Shown: positions 1 to 7,072 of the stretch, in pieces
Numbering within the stretch: position 1 is the first letter of the stretch
How the letters are laid out: each line of letters opens with the position of its first letter
Assembly: GCF_042432445.1 (NCBI RefSeq)
Contig: NZ_JBHLXE010000111.1
Span: forward strand, 1-64,000
Source: Thorsellia kenyensis
Lineage (GTDB): Bacteria; Pseudomonadota; Gammaproteobacteria; Enterobacterales; Thorselliaceae
DNA: 64,000 bases
Reading direction: 5' to 3'
The notes under the pieces: model-generated
Databases searched by the model: none
Told to the model about the DNA's origin: nothing
What the model saw: only the letters and a program-made list of their open reading frames with translations
Translations under genes and position numbers: made by a program

Positions 1-86
1 CTTTTCGACCCTCAATTAATCCCATGCGACTGACAGCGGGTATGCACTTATTATACGAATCCACGATTCATTAATTCGTAGCTGAG

Positions 87-590
87 TTAATTTGCCTTTT
101 GAATAAGCTGTTGGTGAATTTTCAATAAAACATTCAATCTTTTGCGAATCAAACAAAATTTTTCTTCTATGAATGTGGCATGCTCTCTTTCCCAAGCTGG
201 TACCCCACTTGTTAGGCCAAAAGAATAGCTCATCTTTTTTTTATTCATTTTCAAGGGGATAATTAAAGCTTTTTTTTTGATTTCCTTAACTGAAAAATAT
301 TGTAAAAACCATTCTATAGTAAATCCTTTTTTCTTAATCGCTATTTTAACGAAAAGCATGACCTCATTGCTTTGAATATTGCTATCGTGTTGGTCACTTT
401 TTAGTGAGCTGTATCTTAAAATAAGATGATCATTGACTAAATAGTTCGCTTGACTCAGAAGCCATTTTATTTCATCATCTATACGTACATTGAGTTCTTC
501 AAGAAATAAGCGCTCATAACCTCGCATTTTGTCTTTAAATACTTTTTCCTTAGAGTTTTCAAATAGACATTCATCCTTTAATTGGGGCAT
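87..590 (-). CDS. MobI-like conjugation protein, second copy
   Basis: 167 residues, predicted soluble and basic. It is a diverged paralogue of the next gene (620-1129): both have a helical N-terminal half, an I-E-W motif near the centre, an M-N-K-K-K/K-F-N-K-K-D segment followed by an aromatic S-F motif, and a C-terminal W-E-x-R-x-A helix with E-x-R/K-F. The length and helical pattern fit the MobI family, auxiliary factors that SXT/R391 and IncA/C elements need at oriT together with the MOBH relaxase. It lies 29 bases downstream of its paralogue in the same direction, probably in one transcript. The ribosome site is weak. The family assignment rests on recollection of MobI length and layout, not on a search. 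Confidence 0.45.
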   Translation of the reverse strand: MPQLKDECLFENSKEKVFKDKMRGYERLFLEELNVRIDDEIKWLLSQANYLVNDHLILRYSSLKSDQHDSNIQSNEVMLFVKIAIKKKGFTIEWFLQYFSVKEIKKKALIIPLKMNKKKMSYSFGLTSGVPAWEREHATFIEEKFCLIRKRLNVLLKIHQQLIQKAN

Positions 591-619
591 CTTACAATCC
601 TTGTTAACATATCAATATC

Positions 620-1129
620 TTACTTGTTTACTTGTTTACTTGCTAATGTTAATCGATTTATTGCAATTAGCCTGTTTATTTGATTACGTAATACCGAAAA
701 TCTATTTTCAAGATCTAAAGCCTCCCTCACCTCCCATGTCTTAGGTCGATTCGCTTTTTTAAAACTAAAGCGTAAATCCTTTTTATTAAATTTCATTCGT
801 TTCTTAAATACTCGCCATTGACCATTAATTTTCATAAAATTATTTTGGTACCATTCAATGGCAAAACTGTGTTTATTTTCGCGTATTACAATCGTTAATG
901 TACCCCATTCATGCATAGTTTTATTTTTTCTAATGATTTCATTTAAAGAGTTATACTCAGCAGTTAAATTCTGAGCTTCTTCTCTTAACCAATCCATTTG
1001 CTCCTTAATTCGTTGATTGATAATATCGTGAAGGTCATTTTTTTTAGCTTGTATTTGACGGTTAAATTCACTGACGCTAATGGCGCGCTTTAGTGCAATT
1101 TCCCATTGAGAATCTTCCTGTGATTTCAT
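620..1129 (-). CDS. mobI: MobI-like conjugation protein, first copy
   Basis: 169 residues with a good ribosome site (AAGGAGAG, three bases before ATG). Residues about 30-70 form a charged helix and about 85-100 a short sheet segment ending in I-E-W-Y. The C-terminal third carries the W-E-V-R-E-A helix shared with the paralogue downstream. MobI proteins of SXT/R391 are about this size and are required for oriT processing. The oriT of SXT is next to mobI, which makes the 1.1 kb gene-free stretch upstream (1130-2214) the obvious place to look for oriT here. The alternative is another ICE-associated hypothetical family. Confidence 0.5.
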   Translation of the reverse strand: MKSQEDSQWEIALKRAISVSEFNRQIQAKKNDLHDIINQRIKEQMDWLREEAQNLTAEYNSLNEIIRKNKTMHEWGTLTIVIRENKHSFAIEWYQNNFMKINGQWRVFKKRMKFNKKDLRFSFKKANRPKTWEVREALDLENRFSVLRNQINRLIAINRLTLASKQVNK

Positions 1130-1546
1130 AACTCTCCTTATTGTTACTCTTACTTAAACAAATACTATTCTAAAATGATTCAAAGTGAGCAAATAGGCAT
1201 AACTTTGTTGAAAATAGTATCACAATCTTTGGCTATGCATCGATATACAGAAAACAGTCATTCATATTGCATCAAAAGCGCAGCCAAGATTTTCTTATTT
1301 CACTATCAATAATAGGATTTAATATTAAGGAGTATAGCTTAATTTATTTGATTTTATGTATTTTAAGGAAAACCTTTCCTCTTTCTTAGCCTAACTGAAA
1401 ATCCTTCAAGTTGCAGGATTGAGTATTATTAAGAAACGATTGTGTGGGTTTTAAATAATGTCAGAACCTGCATCATAATTTCTATTGGATAGAGTAATCA
1501 GACTTGATTTTTGATTTATTCTCTAGAGTTCATTTTTCTAAATTCA

Positions 1547-1580
1547 TTTTCTTTTGTTAATTTTCTTTTGTTAATTTTCT
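1547..1580. repeat. 14-base tandem repeat, 2.4 copies
   Basis: The unit TTTTCTTTTGTTAA occurs twice without change, followed by six more bases of a third copy. It lies in the gene-free stretch upstream of mobI. Iterons of this kind can bind relaxosome proteins, but no function is shown. Confidence 0.8.
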
Positions 1581-1653
1581 GAACTTAAGAAACCAATTGA
1601 GGTCTTCAAGCTTTGAGCCTTGTAATGTGAATGATTAATGAGCTTATAGTATT

Positions 1654-1678
1654 CGGAGCTTGTCAAGATAGTGGTTAG
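1654..1678 (+). repeat. Dispersed 25-base motif, copy 1
   Basis: Begins CGGAGCTTGTCAAGATAG. It matches 22 of 25 bases with 52098-52122, some 50 kb away between s043 and traD. Its first 17 bases match 40813-40829 (minus strand) with one difference (a G for A at the fifth base). The core CTTGTCAAG is an odd-length palindrome. Confidence 0.65.
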
Positions 1679-1805
1679 CAGAACGAATGTCGGTGAGAAA
1701 AGGTAGGGACTAAATCAACCCTATCTGCAGTGTTTAAAAAGTATGATAGTAAGTGACGAGATAAAGGCGCAATAAATTACGCTAGAGTAGGAATAACCTT
1801 TTGAA

Positions 1806-1826
1806 TTAAAAAACACTGTTTTTTAA
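1806..1826. promoter_or_regulatory. 21-base perfect palindrome
   Basis: Ten-base arms (TTAAAAAACA and its complement) around a single C. The size and symmetry suit a protein-binding site or a small cruciform. It lies in the candidate oriT/regulatory stretch upstream of mobI. The A/T tracts mean that chance occurrence is not negligible. Confidence 0.4.
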
Positions 1827-2214
1827 GACTTTTAAAGGTAAGAAAGAGTAAAAAGTAAAATTCTGCTTTAGATTGTAATATTCATTTTCCCTTTTTCACT
1901 CAAATTTTGCGCTGTCAATTTAAGAACCACTGTTTGATCAGCATATGATATATTCATAATTTGTTTAACTGTATAGCACATCTATATTGAACAATTAATT
2001 TAGTAGATAGATACTTTTTCCAGCTGAAATAAAATTAGCGAGTGTTTTTCAGATCCATTTGTTAATTTATTGAAATGTATTCACATTGTGGGGATTATTC
2101 CGATGCGTTAGGGGGAGGGAGAATTAGTGATAAAAGCGGCCTATTGATGTGTACTGTGTGAATGAACTATGAAAAAGTACTAACCTTATACCGTTCCAAA
2201 ACTGTTACGCTAGT

Positions 2215-2925
2215 TTATTCTTGAATAATTTTACTTATTTGAATATCAGCGTTTGTAATAACACGAAAAGTAACGCGTCTAGATTTGTCAGAATCTTCTT
2301 TGCCCTCTTCATCAACAATGGGCTTACTAGATGATAACCCAACTGCAGCAACGTGGCTTCTTATCCAATCCTTTTGGCCTTCTAACGATTCTAATGATTG
2401 AATATATGAGAGTACAGATCGGGTCCTTGCCTGTGATAATTCCATATTGTAAAAGTAGGCTTCATCCACACTGGTCATTTCTCCCCATTGACTACTGGTG
2501 TGCCCCTCAATACGAACTTCTTTTATTGACTCTTTAAATTTATCCAATACTGCCATATAGCGTGGAAAGAAATCCCTAAGCATAGTTTGAAAACTTTCAG
2601 ATAACTCATATGAGCCTTTAGAAAATAAAATGTCTGGAGATTTAAATTCAAACGCTAAAGTGTCCTTATCTATCTGGGCATTCCATGCATTCAATTCTTT
2701 AGAGAACTCCAGTAAAAGTGCATCATATATGGCAACTTGATTCTGTTGATATGCTACTGCGATGGATTTTATTTTATCACGTTCAATAAGCGCATGGCGC
2801 ATTAATGCAATACTAATAAATAAAAATACCACCATTAACCCTGTCATTAAATCAGATACACTGATCCATTGTTCTGATGCATCCTGTTTTTTTTTAGTTT
2901 TATGTTCGCCGAAAATTTTTTTCAT
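2215..2925 (-). CDS. zorB: ZorB-like (MotB/OmpA-type) stator subunit
   Basis: 236 residues. A single transmembrane helix (about 22-42) begins with S-V-S-D-L-M-T-G-L, in which Asp25 is at the position of the ion-carrying Asp of MotB, TolR and ZorB. A periplasmic OmpA-like domain follows (about 90-225), with R-I-E-G-H-T (138-143), L-S-Q-A-R-T-R-S-V (163-171) and S-R-R-V-T-F (215-220), the usual peptidoglycan-binding motifs. It follows zorA by 11 bases in the same direction. In Zorya anti-phage systems ZorA5B2 forms a proton-driven motor anchored to the cell wall. No ZorC/ZorD/ZorE or other effector gene follows, so antiphage activity is not assured. A flagellar MotB is unlikely because the partner has a long coiled tail and there are no motility genes. 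Confidence 0.75.
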   Translation of the reverse strand: MKKIFGEHKTKKKQDASEQWISVSDLMTGLMVVFLFISIALMRHALIERDKIKSIAVAYQQNQVAIYDALLLEFSKELNAWNAQIDKDTLAFEFKSPDILFSKGSYELSESFQTMLRDFFPRYMAVLDKFKESIKEVRIEGHTSSQWGEMTSVDEAYFYNMELSQARTRSVLSYIQSLESLEGQKDWIRSHVAAVGLSSSKPIVDEEGKEDSDKSRRVTFRVITNADIQISKIIQE

Positions 2926-2936
2926 GATATGTTATT

Positions 2937-4604
2937 TTAATGAGATTGATTATCTTTCAAATGCCCTAATACTTTTTCTGTTTGGGTAATTAATACATCG
3001 CCCATAGTAATTTGTGTAGCCGCGATGTCTTGAAGCACTACTTCAAGCGATGATTCAAATTTATTGATAAAGGCTTTAGTTGATTCATCAAAAGATTCAA
3101 TTTGCATATTAATTGCTTCAAGCGTAACTTCTATTACTTTTTTGACTTGTTCTTCCACCTGATTTTGCATATTAAGTGTATGAATCAATAATGCATCACT
3201 GATACTATTTTGGTTACCTTCAAAACTTTCTAATACCGATTTATGTGTATTATGCAACTCTTTCAATACATCATTCATTATTTTTTCAAATGTCATAAAT
3301 TGAACATTCATCGCTTCAGTGGTTCTATCCACATTATGCTTTGTTTGATCGTTGATACGATTTAAAATCAGATCGGTATTATCTAAAATAGAATCTGTCA
3401 TTTCATTCTGAGAAGTTGAAAAAGTTTCCATCACATTTTTAACTGAGTCGCTGAATTTATCAACCATCTCATGCATTCTTCTATCAAAATGGATATGAAC
3501 ATTTTTAGCGCTTTGACTTGCCTGCATTAAACTTTCGGCGATTACCTTATTAGATTCAGTTAAGTGGTTTGCACTTTGAGTTAATGATTGGTTTAGTTGA
3601 CTAGCGCCGTTTGCAAGTTGCGATGTCACTTCCTCTATTTTACTCTGAATGATAGGCACTGCTTCAACGGCTTTTTCACGCATCAAAGCAAATGCTGCTA
3701 GATGCCTATTTAGCTCATTAATTTGATGTTGATTAACATGCAAAACTTCTTCCAAGGATTTTGATATCCCAAACACCTTTTGCATTGACTCAACCACTTT
3801 CTCAGATGTTTTTGACATGTGGCCTGCACTTAAAGAGTTTTGCTTATGTAACTCAATTAAACGGTTCATTTCATCTAAGTGATTATCCTGCCAATCTACC
3901 AATTTAAAAACTGCTTCATTTAATTTTTTAAAATTAGCACCAAACTGATCGGTAAGATTTTGGTTAAAATCTTCAATAACTGATTTTAATGCTTCAATAA
4001 TCGTTTCAGTTGCTGATTTTGATAAAATATTGATAAATTCATCTAATTTTAGCCATAAAGCTTGCTCAAATTTTTCATATCGCTGAGTTTGACTTGTTTG
4101 GAATTTATGATTCTCTTCTCGTAATTTAGCAATCTCTCCAATCAATGAACGTCCTTGCTCATCTTGAAATGAAGTTTCTATTTTTTTTAACGATGTGCTT
4201 TGTGACTTTAAAATTTCATAAATATGGGCAGGTGTAATGTCTTCTTGAGTAACTGTCGTCAAATCATCATCTGTTTTGCCTTCGAAAAAAGTCACTAACG
4301 TCTTAAATACCATCGATAAAATTAAGCCTATTAAACTGGTGACAAACGCAGTTTTTAGACCCGAAAGCAAAGTTTCAATACTTTCATCAATGGTTTCTGG
4401 GTCAAATTCTAATAAACCGAAAAAAATCCCAAGAAACGTTCCAAAAATACCAATAGATGTCAATAGTGACGGGGTATAATCAACAAAACCTGATAATTTT
4501 TTTCTTATCAAACAGAGGAAAGAAAAAATAAAAATAAAGGTCATTACAAGAAAGAAGGATAAGTTAATACTGTTTTCTAAAATTAAATTCAAGATTATTG
4601 CCAT
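2937..4604 (-). CDS. zorA: ZorA-like (MotA/TolQ/ExbB-type) stator with long cytoplasmic tail
   Basis: 555 residues. Three membrane helices lie near the N-terminus (about 10-33, 46-64 and 80-107), with the MotA/ExbB-type core S-I-G-I-F-G-T-F-L-G and L-K-T-A-F-V-T-S-L-I-G. The remaining 440 residues are soluble and largely predicted helical or coiled coil, with many Q/N/S/E repeats, like the intracellular tail of ZorA that is thought to pass the phage signal to effectors. It is the first gene of a two-gene unit with zorB. The start ATG is preceded by 684 bases without a gene. The closest known systems are Zorya types I-III; the type cannot be named because the effector genes are missing. Confidence 0.75.
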   Translation of the reverse strand: MAIILNLILENSINLSFFLVMTFIFIFSFLCLIRKKLSGFVDYTPSLLTSIGIFGTFLGIFFGLLEFDPETIDESIETLLSGLKTAFVTSLIGLILSMVFKTLVTFFEGKTDDDLTTVTQEDITPAHIYEILKSQSTSLKKIETSFQDEQGRSLIGEIAKLREENHKFQTSQTQRYEKFEQALWLKLDEFINILSKSATETIIEALKSVIEDFNQNLTDQFGANFKKLNEAVFKLVDWQDNHLDEMNRLIELHKQNSLSAGHMSKTSEKVVESMQKVFGISKSLEEVLHVNQHQINELNRHLAAFALMREKAVEAVPIIQSKIEEVTSQLANGASQLNQSLTQSANHLTESNKVIAESLMQASQSAKNVHIHFDRRMHEMVDKFSDSVKNVMETFSTSQNEMTDSILDNTDLILNRINDQTKHNVDRTTEAMNVQFMTFEKIMNDVLKELHNTHKSVLESFEGNQNSISDALLIHTLNMQNQVEEQVKKVIEVTLEAINMQIESFDESTKAFINKFESSLEVVLQDIAATQITMGDVLITQTEKVLGHLKDNQSH

Positions 4605-5288
4605 GGCATTTTCTCTACTGATGCGACTGATGATTATGCTAGACTATAAATGCAATTAACCTATTAAAGTGGTAAGTTTTACACCTAAGCGAGGCATTTA
4701 TTGCAATTTGTTAATTGGCATTATAACACTCGCACGGGGCATTTCATACGCCAAAAATTAAAAATCAACGGTCGCTTTAAAATTACTTTGACATCCGCGC
4801 TTATCATTAAAAATCATTCACCGCCTGATAATTAAGGCTCTACAGGCGCTCCACCCGGATGCTTCCCCCCATTAATTTGAGGTGTATATCGACAAACTTA
4901 TCCAAGAGAAGTTTGTTTTAAATGAAATGAATTCATCTCTATCATGGGTAAACCCTGAAAATGTTTCAGCCTTGAAACATTTTTATAGGTGACTGTATTA
5001 AAGACACTGCTGCAATAAAGCCACTTTGAATAAAAAGTGACGTCACTGGCTTTTGTTTTTGAGTTTGACTTTGACTTTGGGCTCGAGCTTAGGCTATACG
5101 TTTAACTTCAGGTTTTCTCTATACTTCATAAACGACATTTCTTTACGTGTTTTTTTCGTTTTGCTGGCAATAAATTAACCTTACGAATCAAATTATGAAC
5201 GATAATTATACAACCTATCTTGAAGGATAATCCTACAAGATATTAACCGTTCTGAATCTATAATTATCAATTTTTAAAGGAAAATTTT
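4605..5288. other. Intergenic region between zorA and the setD genes
   Basis: 684 bases between divergent genes, with no long frame. It must hold the zorA promoter (minus) and the setD promoter (plus). It contains a perfect 12-base palindrome AGTGACGTCACT at 5036-5047 and a strong imperfect palindrome at 5216-5242 just before setD. A local stretch at about 4740-4870 looks richer in G+C than the surroundings. Nothing else was recognised. Confidence 0.6.
5216..5242. promoter_or_regulatory. Palindromic operator-like site upstream of setD
   Basis: Twelve-base arms (TATCTTGAAGGA and TCCTACAAGATA, 11 of 12 complementary) around a TAA spacer, ending 46 bases before the first setD-like ATG. In SXT the setCD genes are controlled by the CI-like repressor SetR at operators upstream of them. 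This site is placed where such an operator would act. The repressor gene is not in the window, so the pairing is an inference. Confidence 0.45.
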
Positions 5289-5567
5289 ATGTATAGGAAT
5301 CCTCATATCCTCAAATTCAATCACCACTTATTACTGTCGATGAAGATAGTGGCTGATAGCAATTTAGAAGAATGCATCATCAGGTTTAAACTCACTAGAG
5401 AATTTGCCACCGCAATAAAGAATCTCTCTTTGTTAGATTGGATACAATTACTAGAGCAAGAAGATATGATTTTTATTTCATGTGATCTTGACCCAAAGCA
5501 AGTTAAAAGGAGGCTTATCCACCCCGATTGCTCCTTATTTCGCCTTGAACAGATCCTTGGAAAATAA
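5289..5567 (+). CDS. setD: SetD/FlhD-like activator subunit, copy 1
   Basis: 92 residues. The layout is that of FlhD: L-K-F-N-H-H-L-L-L-S-M-K near the start, then R-F-K-L-T-R-E-F-A-T-A-I-K-N-L-S-L-L-D-W (about 32-52), comparable to the FlhD stretch M-F-R-L-G-I-x-x-x-M-A-x-x-L-x-x-L. FlhD-type SetD and FlhC-type SetC form the activator complex that switches on excision and transfer genes of SXT/R391 elements. ATG with AAAGGA upstream. It is followed 71 bases later by a second FlhD-like gene and then by setC. No flagellar genes are present, which argues for the ICE activator rather than the motility regulator. Confidence 0.65.
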   Translation: MYRNPHILKFNHHLLLSMKIVADSNLEECIIRFKLTREFATAIKNLSLLDWIQLLEQEDMIFISCDLDPKQVKRRLIHPDCSLFRLEQILGK

Positions 5568-5638
5568 AAATATTTTCACTAACAAGCTTAAATGCTTAAC
5601 TCATTTTACAGTTAACTATTCTTTAATATGGAGTCACT

Positions 5639-5911
5639 ATGGATAACAACCAAATCATCTTTGAGCTTAACTACCACTATATTTGGCTTATAAAAAAATT
5701 AGGAAACCTAGATTTCAATAAAGCCTGCAAACAGTTACTTATTGAGCCTGAACTTCTAAAGATAATTGTATCTTTAACTACAGAAGAGCTTAATCTTTTG
5801 TGTCTAAGCGAAAAAACCATCTTTTCTTGGGAACTCAATCTCATACAACTCAATAATTTGTTTTTAAAGAGTCCCTATTTACCAGAACAACAATTCATTT
5901 TAAACAATTAG
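5639..5911 (+). CDS. setD: SetD/FlhD-like activator subunit, copy 2
   Basis: 90 residues with the FlhD signature near the N-terminus (I-F-E-L-N-Y-H-Y-I-W-L-I-K-K-L, residues about 6-20, close to the E-L-N-Y-S-Y-L-L-L-A-Q pattern of FlhD). This is followed by L-L-I-E-P-E-L-L-K-I-I-V-S-L-T-T-E-E-L. It differs strongly from copy 1, so this is an old duplication or two separate acquisitions. It lies 19 bases before setC and is the more likely direct partner of SetC. Having two FlhD-like subunits with one FlhC-like subunit is unusual for this element family. Confidence 0.65.
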   Translation: MDNNQIIFELNYHYIWLIKKLGNLDFNKACKQLLIEPELLKIIVSLTTEELNLLCLSEKTIFSWELNLIQLNNLFLKSPYLPEQQFILNN

Positions 5912-5930
5912 AAAAAACAAGGCATCAAGG

Positions 5931-6485
5931 ATGACAAAAATTCAAGTTTATGAAAAACGCTTTGAAGCATTAACACTGTTAAGATTAGGCTTATCAGTCA
6001 GCATCGTTTCTAAATGCTCAGAGCTTCCTCCCTCTTTTGTAAGGGAAATGCATAAAAAACTTTTTTTAACTGCATCAAGGTCTGGTCCCTTAAAAGAAGT
6101 GAATGGGATATTAAAAAATACCCGAGTGATGATTCAAGCATCTATAATATTAAAAAATTATATTTCCATCGGAAATAACATATTTAAAGAAGTAGACATT
6201 GATGCGCTCATCAAAGCTTATGATATTTATTCTGACTGTTTCTATCGAAGTCAATTAGATAAGGATAACTTATGGCAATCTATCTCACTGAATCATGCAT
6301 GGCAACTTTGCCGCGGTCTTATATCCAAAGAAATTAAATTGAGAGTTTGTCCTAAGGGATGTACTTATATTGAGTCAAACAATCAAAATTTAAAATTGCA
6401 ATGCCAACTGTGTTATCTGATTAAAATAGAGTTAGGAAGGATAAAAAAACGCAAAAGAAAAAGGAGATTAAAATTGGCTGAATAA
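5931..6485 (+). CDS. setC: SetC/FlhC-like transcriptional activator
   Basis: 184 residues. The N-terminal part begins Y-E-K-R-F-E-A-L-T-L-L-R-L-G, and R-L-G-L-S-V-S-I-V-S plus P-P-S-F-V-R-E-M-H-K-K-L fit the DNA-binding region of FlhC. Four cysteines (Cys140, Cys144, Cys158, Cys161) match the zinc cluster of FlhC, although the first pair is spaced C-x3-C rather than C-x2-C. The C-terminus is very basic (K-K-R-K-R-K-R-R). SetC works with SetD to activate the transfer promoters of SXT-type elements. A terminator-like hairpin follows directly. Confidence 0.75.
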   Translation: MTKIQVYEKRFEALTLLRLGLSVSIVSKCSELPPSFVREMHKKLFLTASRSGPLKEVNGILKNTRVMIQASIILKNYISIGNNIFKEVDIDALIKAYDIYSDCFYRSQLDKDNLWQSISLNHAWQLCRGLISKEIKLRVCPKGCTYIESNNQNLKLQCQLCYLIKIELGRIKKRKRKRRLKLAE

Positions 6486-6500
6486 AGCACAGCCGACATA

Positions 6501-6545
6501 AACTAAGCTCAATTCAGCAAACAATAATAACAATTGGGCTTAGTT
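6501..6545. terminator. Bidirectional hairpin between setC and the DUF2798 gene
   Basis: Arms AACTAAGCTCAATT (6501-6514) and AATTGGGCTTAGTT (6532-6545) pair over 14 positions with one G-T pair, around a 17-base loop. It sits between two convergent genes and overlaps the stop codon of the minus-strand gene. There is no strong T run, so the strength is uncertain. Confidence 0.55.
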
Positions 6546-6764
6546 ACCTACTATTTTAGCGGTAATTTTATGTATAAATGGGGCTAAAATAATTACGATG
6601 GTGAAAGCCGCAGGCCAAGCGAACATAAAAGATCTCATCCATGTTTTAAAATAATGACTTTCAAAGCCAATATTTACAAAAGTCACCCAGCCACTCATAA
6701 AAAATGCCATACACATTGACATTAAAAAACTAAACACAAGCCTTGTTAGTAGCTGCTTATTCAT
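6540..6764 (-). CDS. Small DUF2798-type membrane protein
   Basis: 74 residues counted from the ATG at 6764, which has AAGGAG at good spacing; a TTG three bases earlier is a less likely start. Two transmembrane segments (about 8-30 and 43-67) are joined by a short polar loop. R-L-V-F-S-F-L-M-S-M-C-M-A-F-F-M-S-G and W-x-R-S-F-M-F-A-W-P-A-A-F resemble the DUF2798 family of small inner-membrane proteins of unknown role. It lies downstream of traG in the region where SXT carries its exclusion gene eex. It could act in exclusion, but there is no sequence reason to say so. Confidence 0.55.
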   Translation of the reverse strand: MNKQLLTRLVFSFLMSMCMAFFMSGWVTFVNIGFESHYFKTWMRSFMFAWPAAFTIVIILAPFIHKITAKIVGN

Positions 6765-7072
6765 CAAAAACTCCTTTAATTTTTATTGTTTGTCAGTATT
6801 AAATTCCACCAGTTGAATTTACATATAGTGATGTGTTTTTATAAATACACGTATAGAAAGATACGAAGGTTGTCTTAATCTATAAATAAAGATGATCGCT
6901 AATTGTTCTTTCTCGCAGGGTTCTTTGACAAAAGACGCATAAAACGTCAGTAAACTGGCCTTTTATATTCAAGCATTGACAATGTGCGGATATTAGCAGA
7001 AATCAATTTGAATTACATCTAAGATAATATACGTCTGAGGCTCATTCACCTTTTTTTATTCTATTTTTTACA
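6765..7072. other. Intergenic region between traG and the DUF2798 gene
   Basis: About 300 bases downstream of traG holding the likely promoter and ribosome site of the DUF2798 gene. No further gene, strong hairpin or repeat was recognised. Confidence 0.5.

Larger units (their letters stand above)
1130..2214. other. Gene-free stretch upstream of mobI; candidate oriT/regulatory region
   Basis: About 1.1 kb without an open frame of 60 codons or more on either strand, although both neighbours are compact genes. It holds a 14-base tandem repeat (1547-1580), a perfect 10-base-arm palindrome (1806-1826), a 6-base-arm hairpin (1399-1419), and the first copy of a 25-base motif repeated at 52098-52122. 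It is placed both between mobI and zorB and where a Zorya effector gene would be expected downstream of zorB. It may therefore be an origin of transfer, the scar of a lost gene, or both. Nothing in the sequence decides between these. Confidence 0.4.

Noticed and set aside
2215..4604. Flagellar MotA/MotB or TolQ/TolR pair
   Set aside because: The base subunit has a 440-residue coiled tail and only three N-terminal helices, and no flagellar or Tol-Pal genes are nearby. The layout fits ZorA/ZorB.
5289..6485. Chromosomal flhDC flagellar master operon
   Set aside because: Two FlhD-like genes, no flagellar genes, and a location beside traG inside an SXT-like backbone point to setD/setC.
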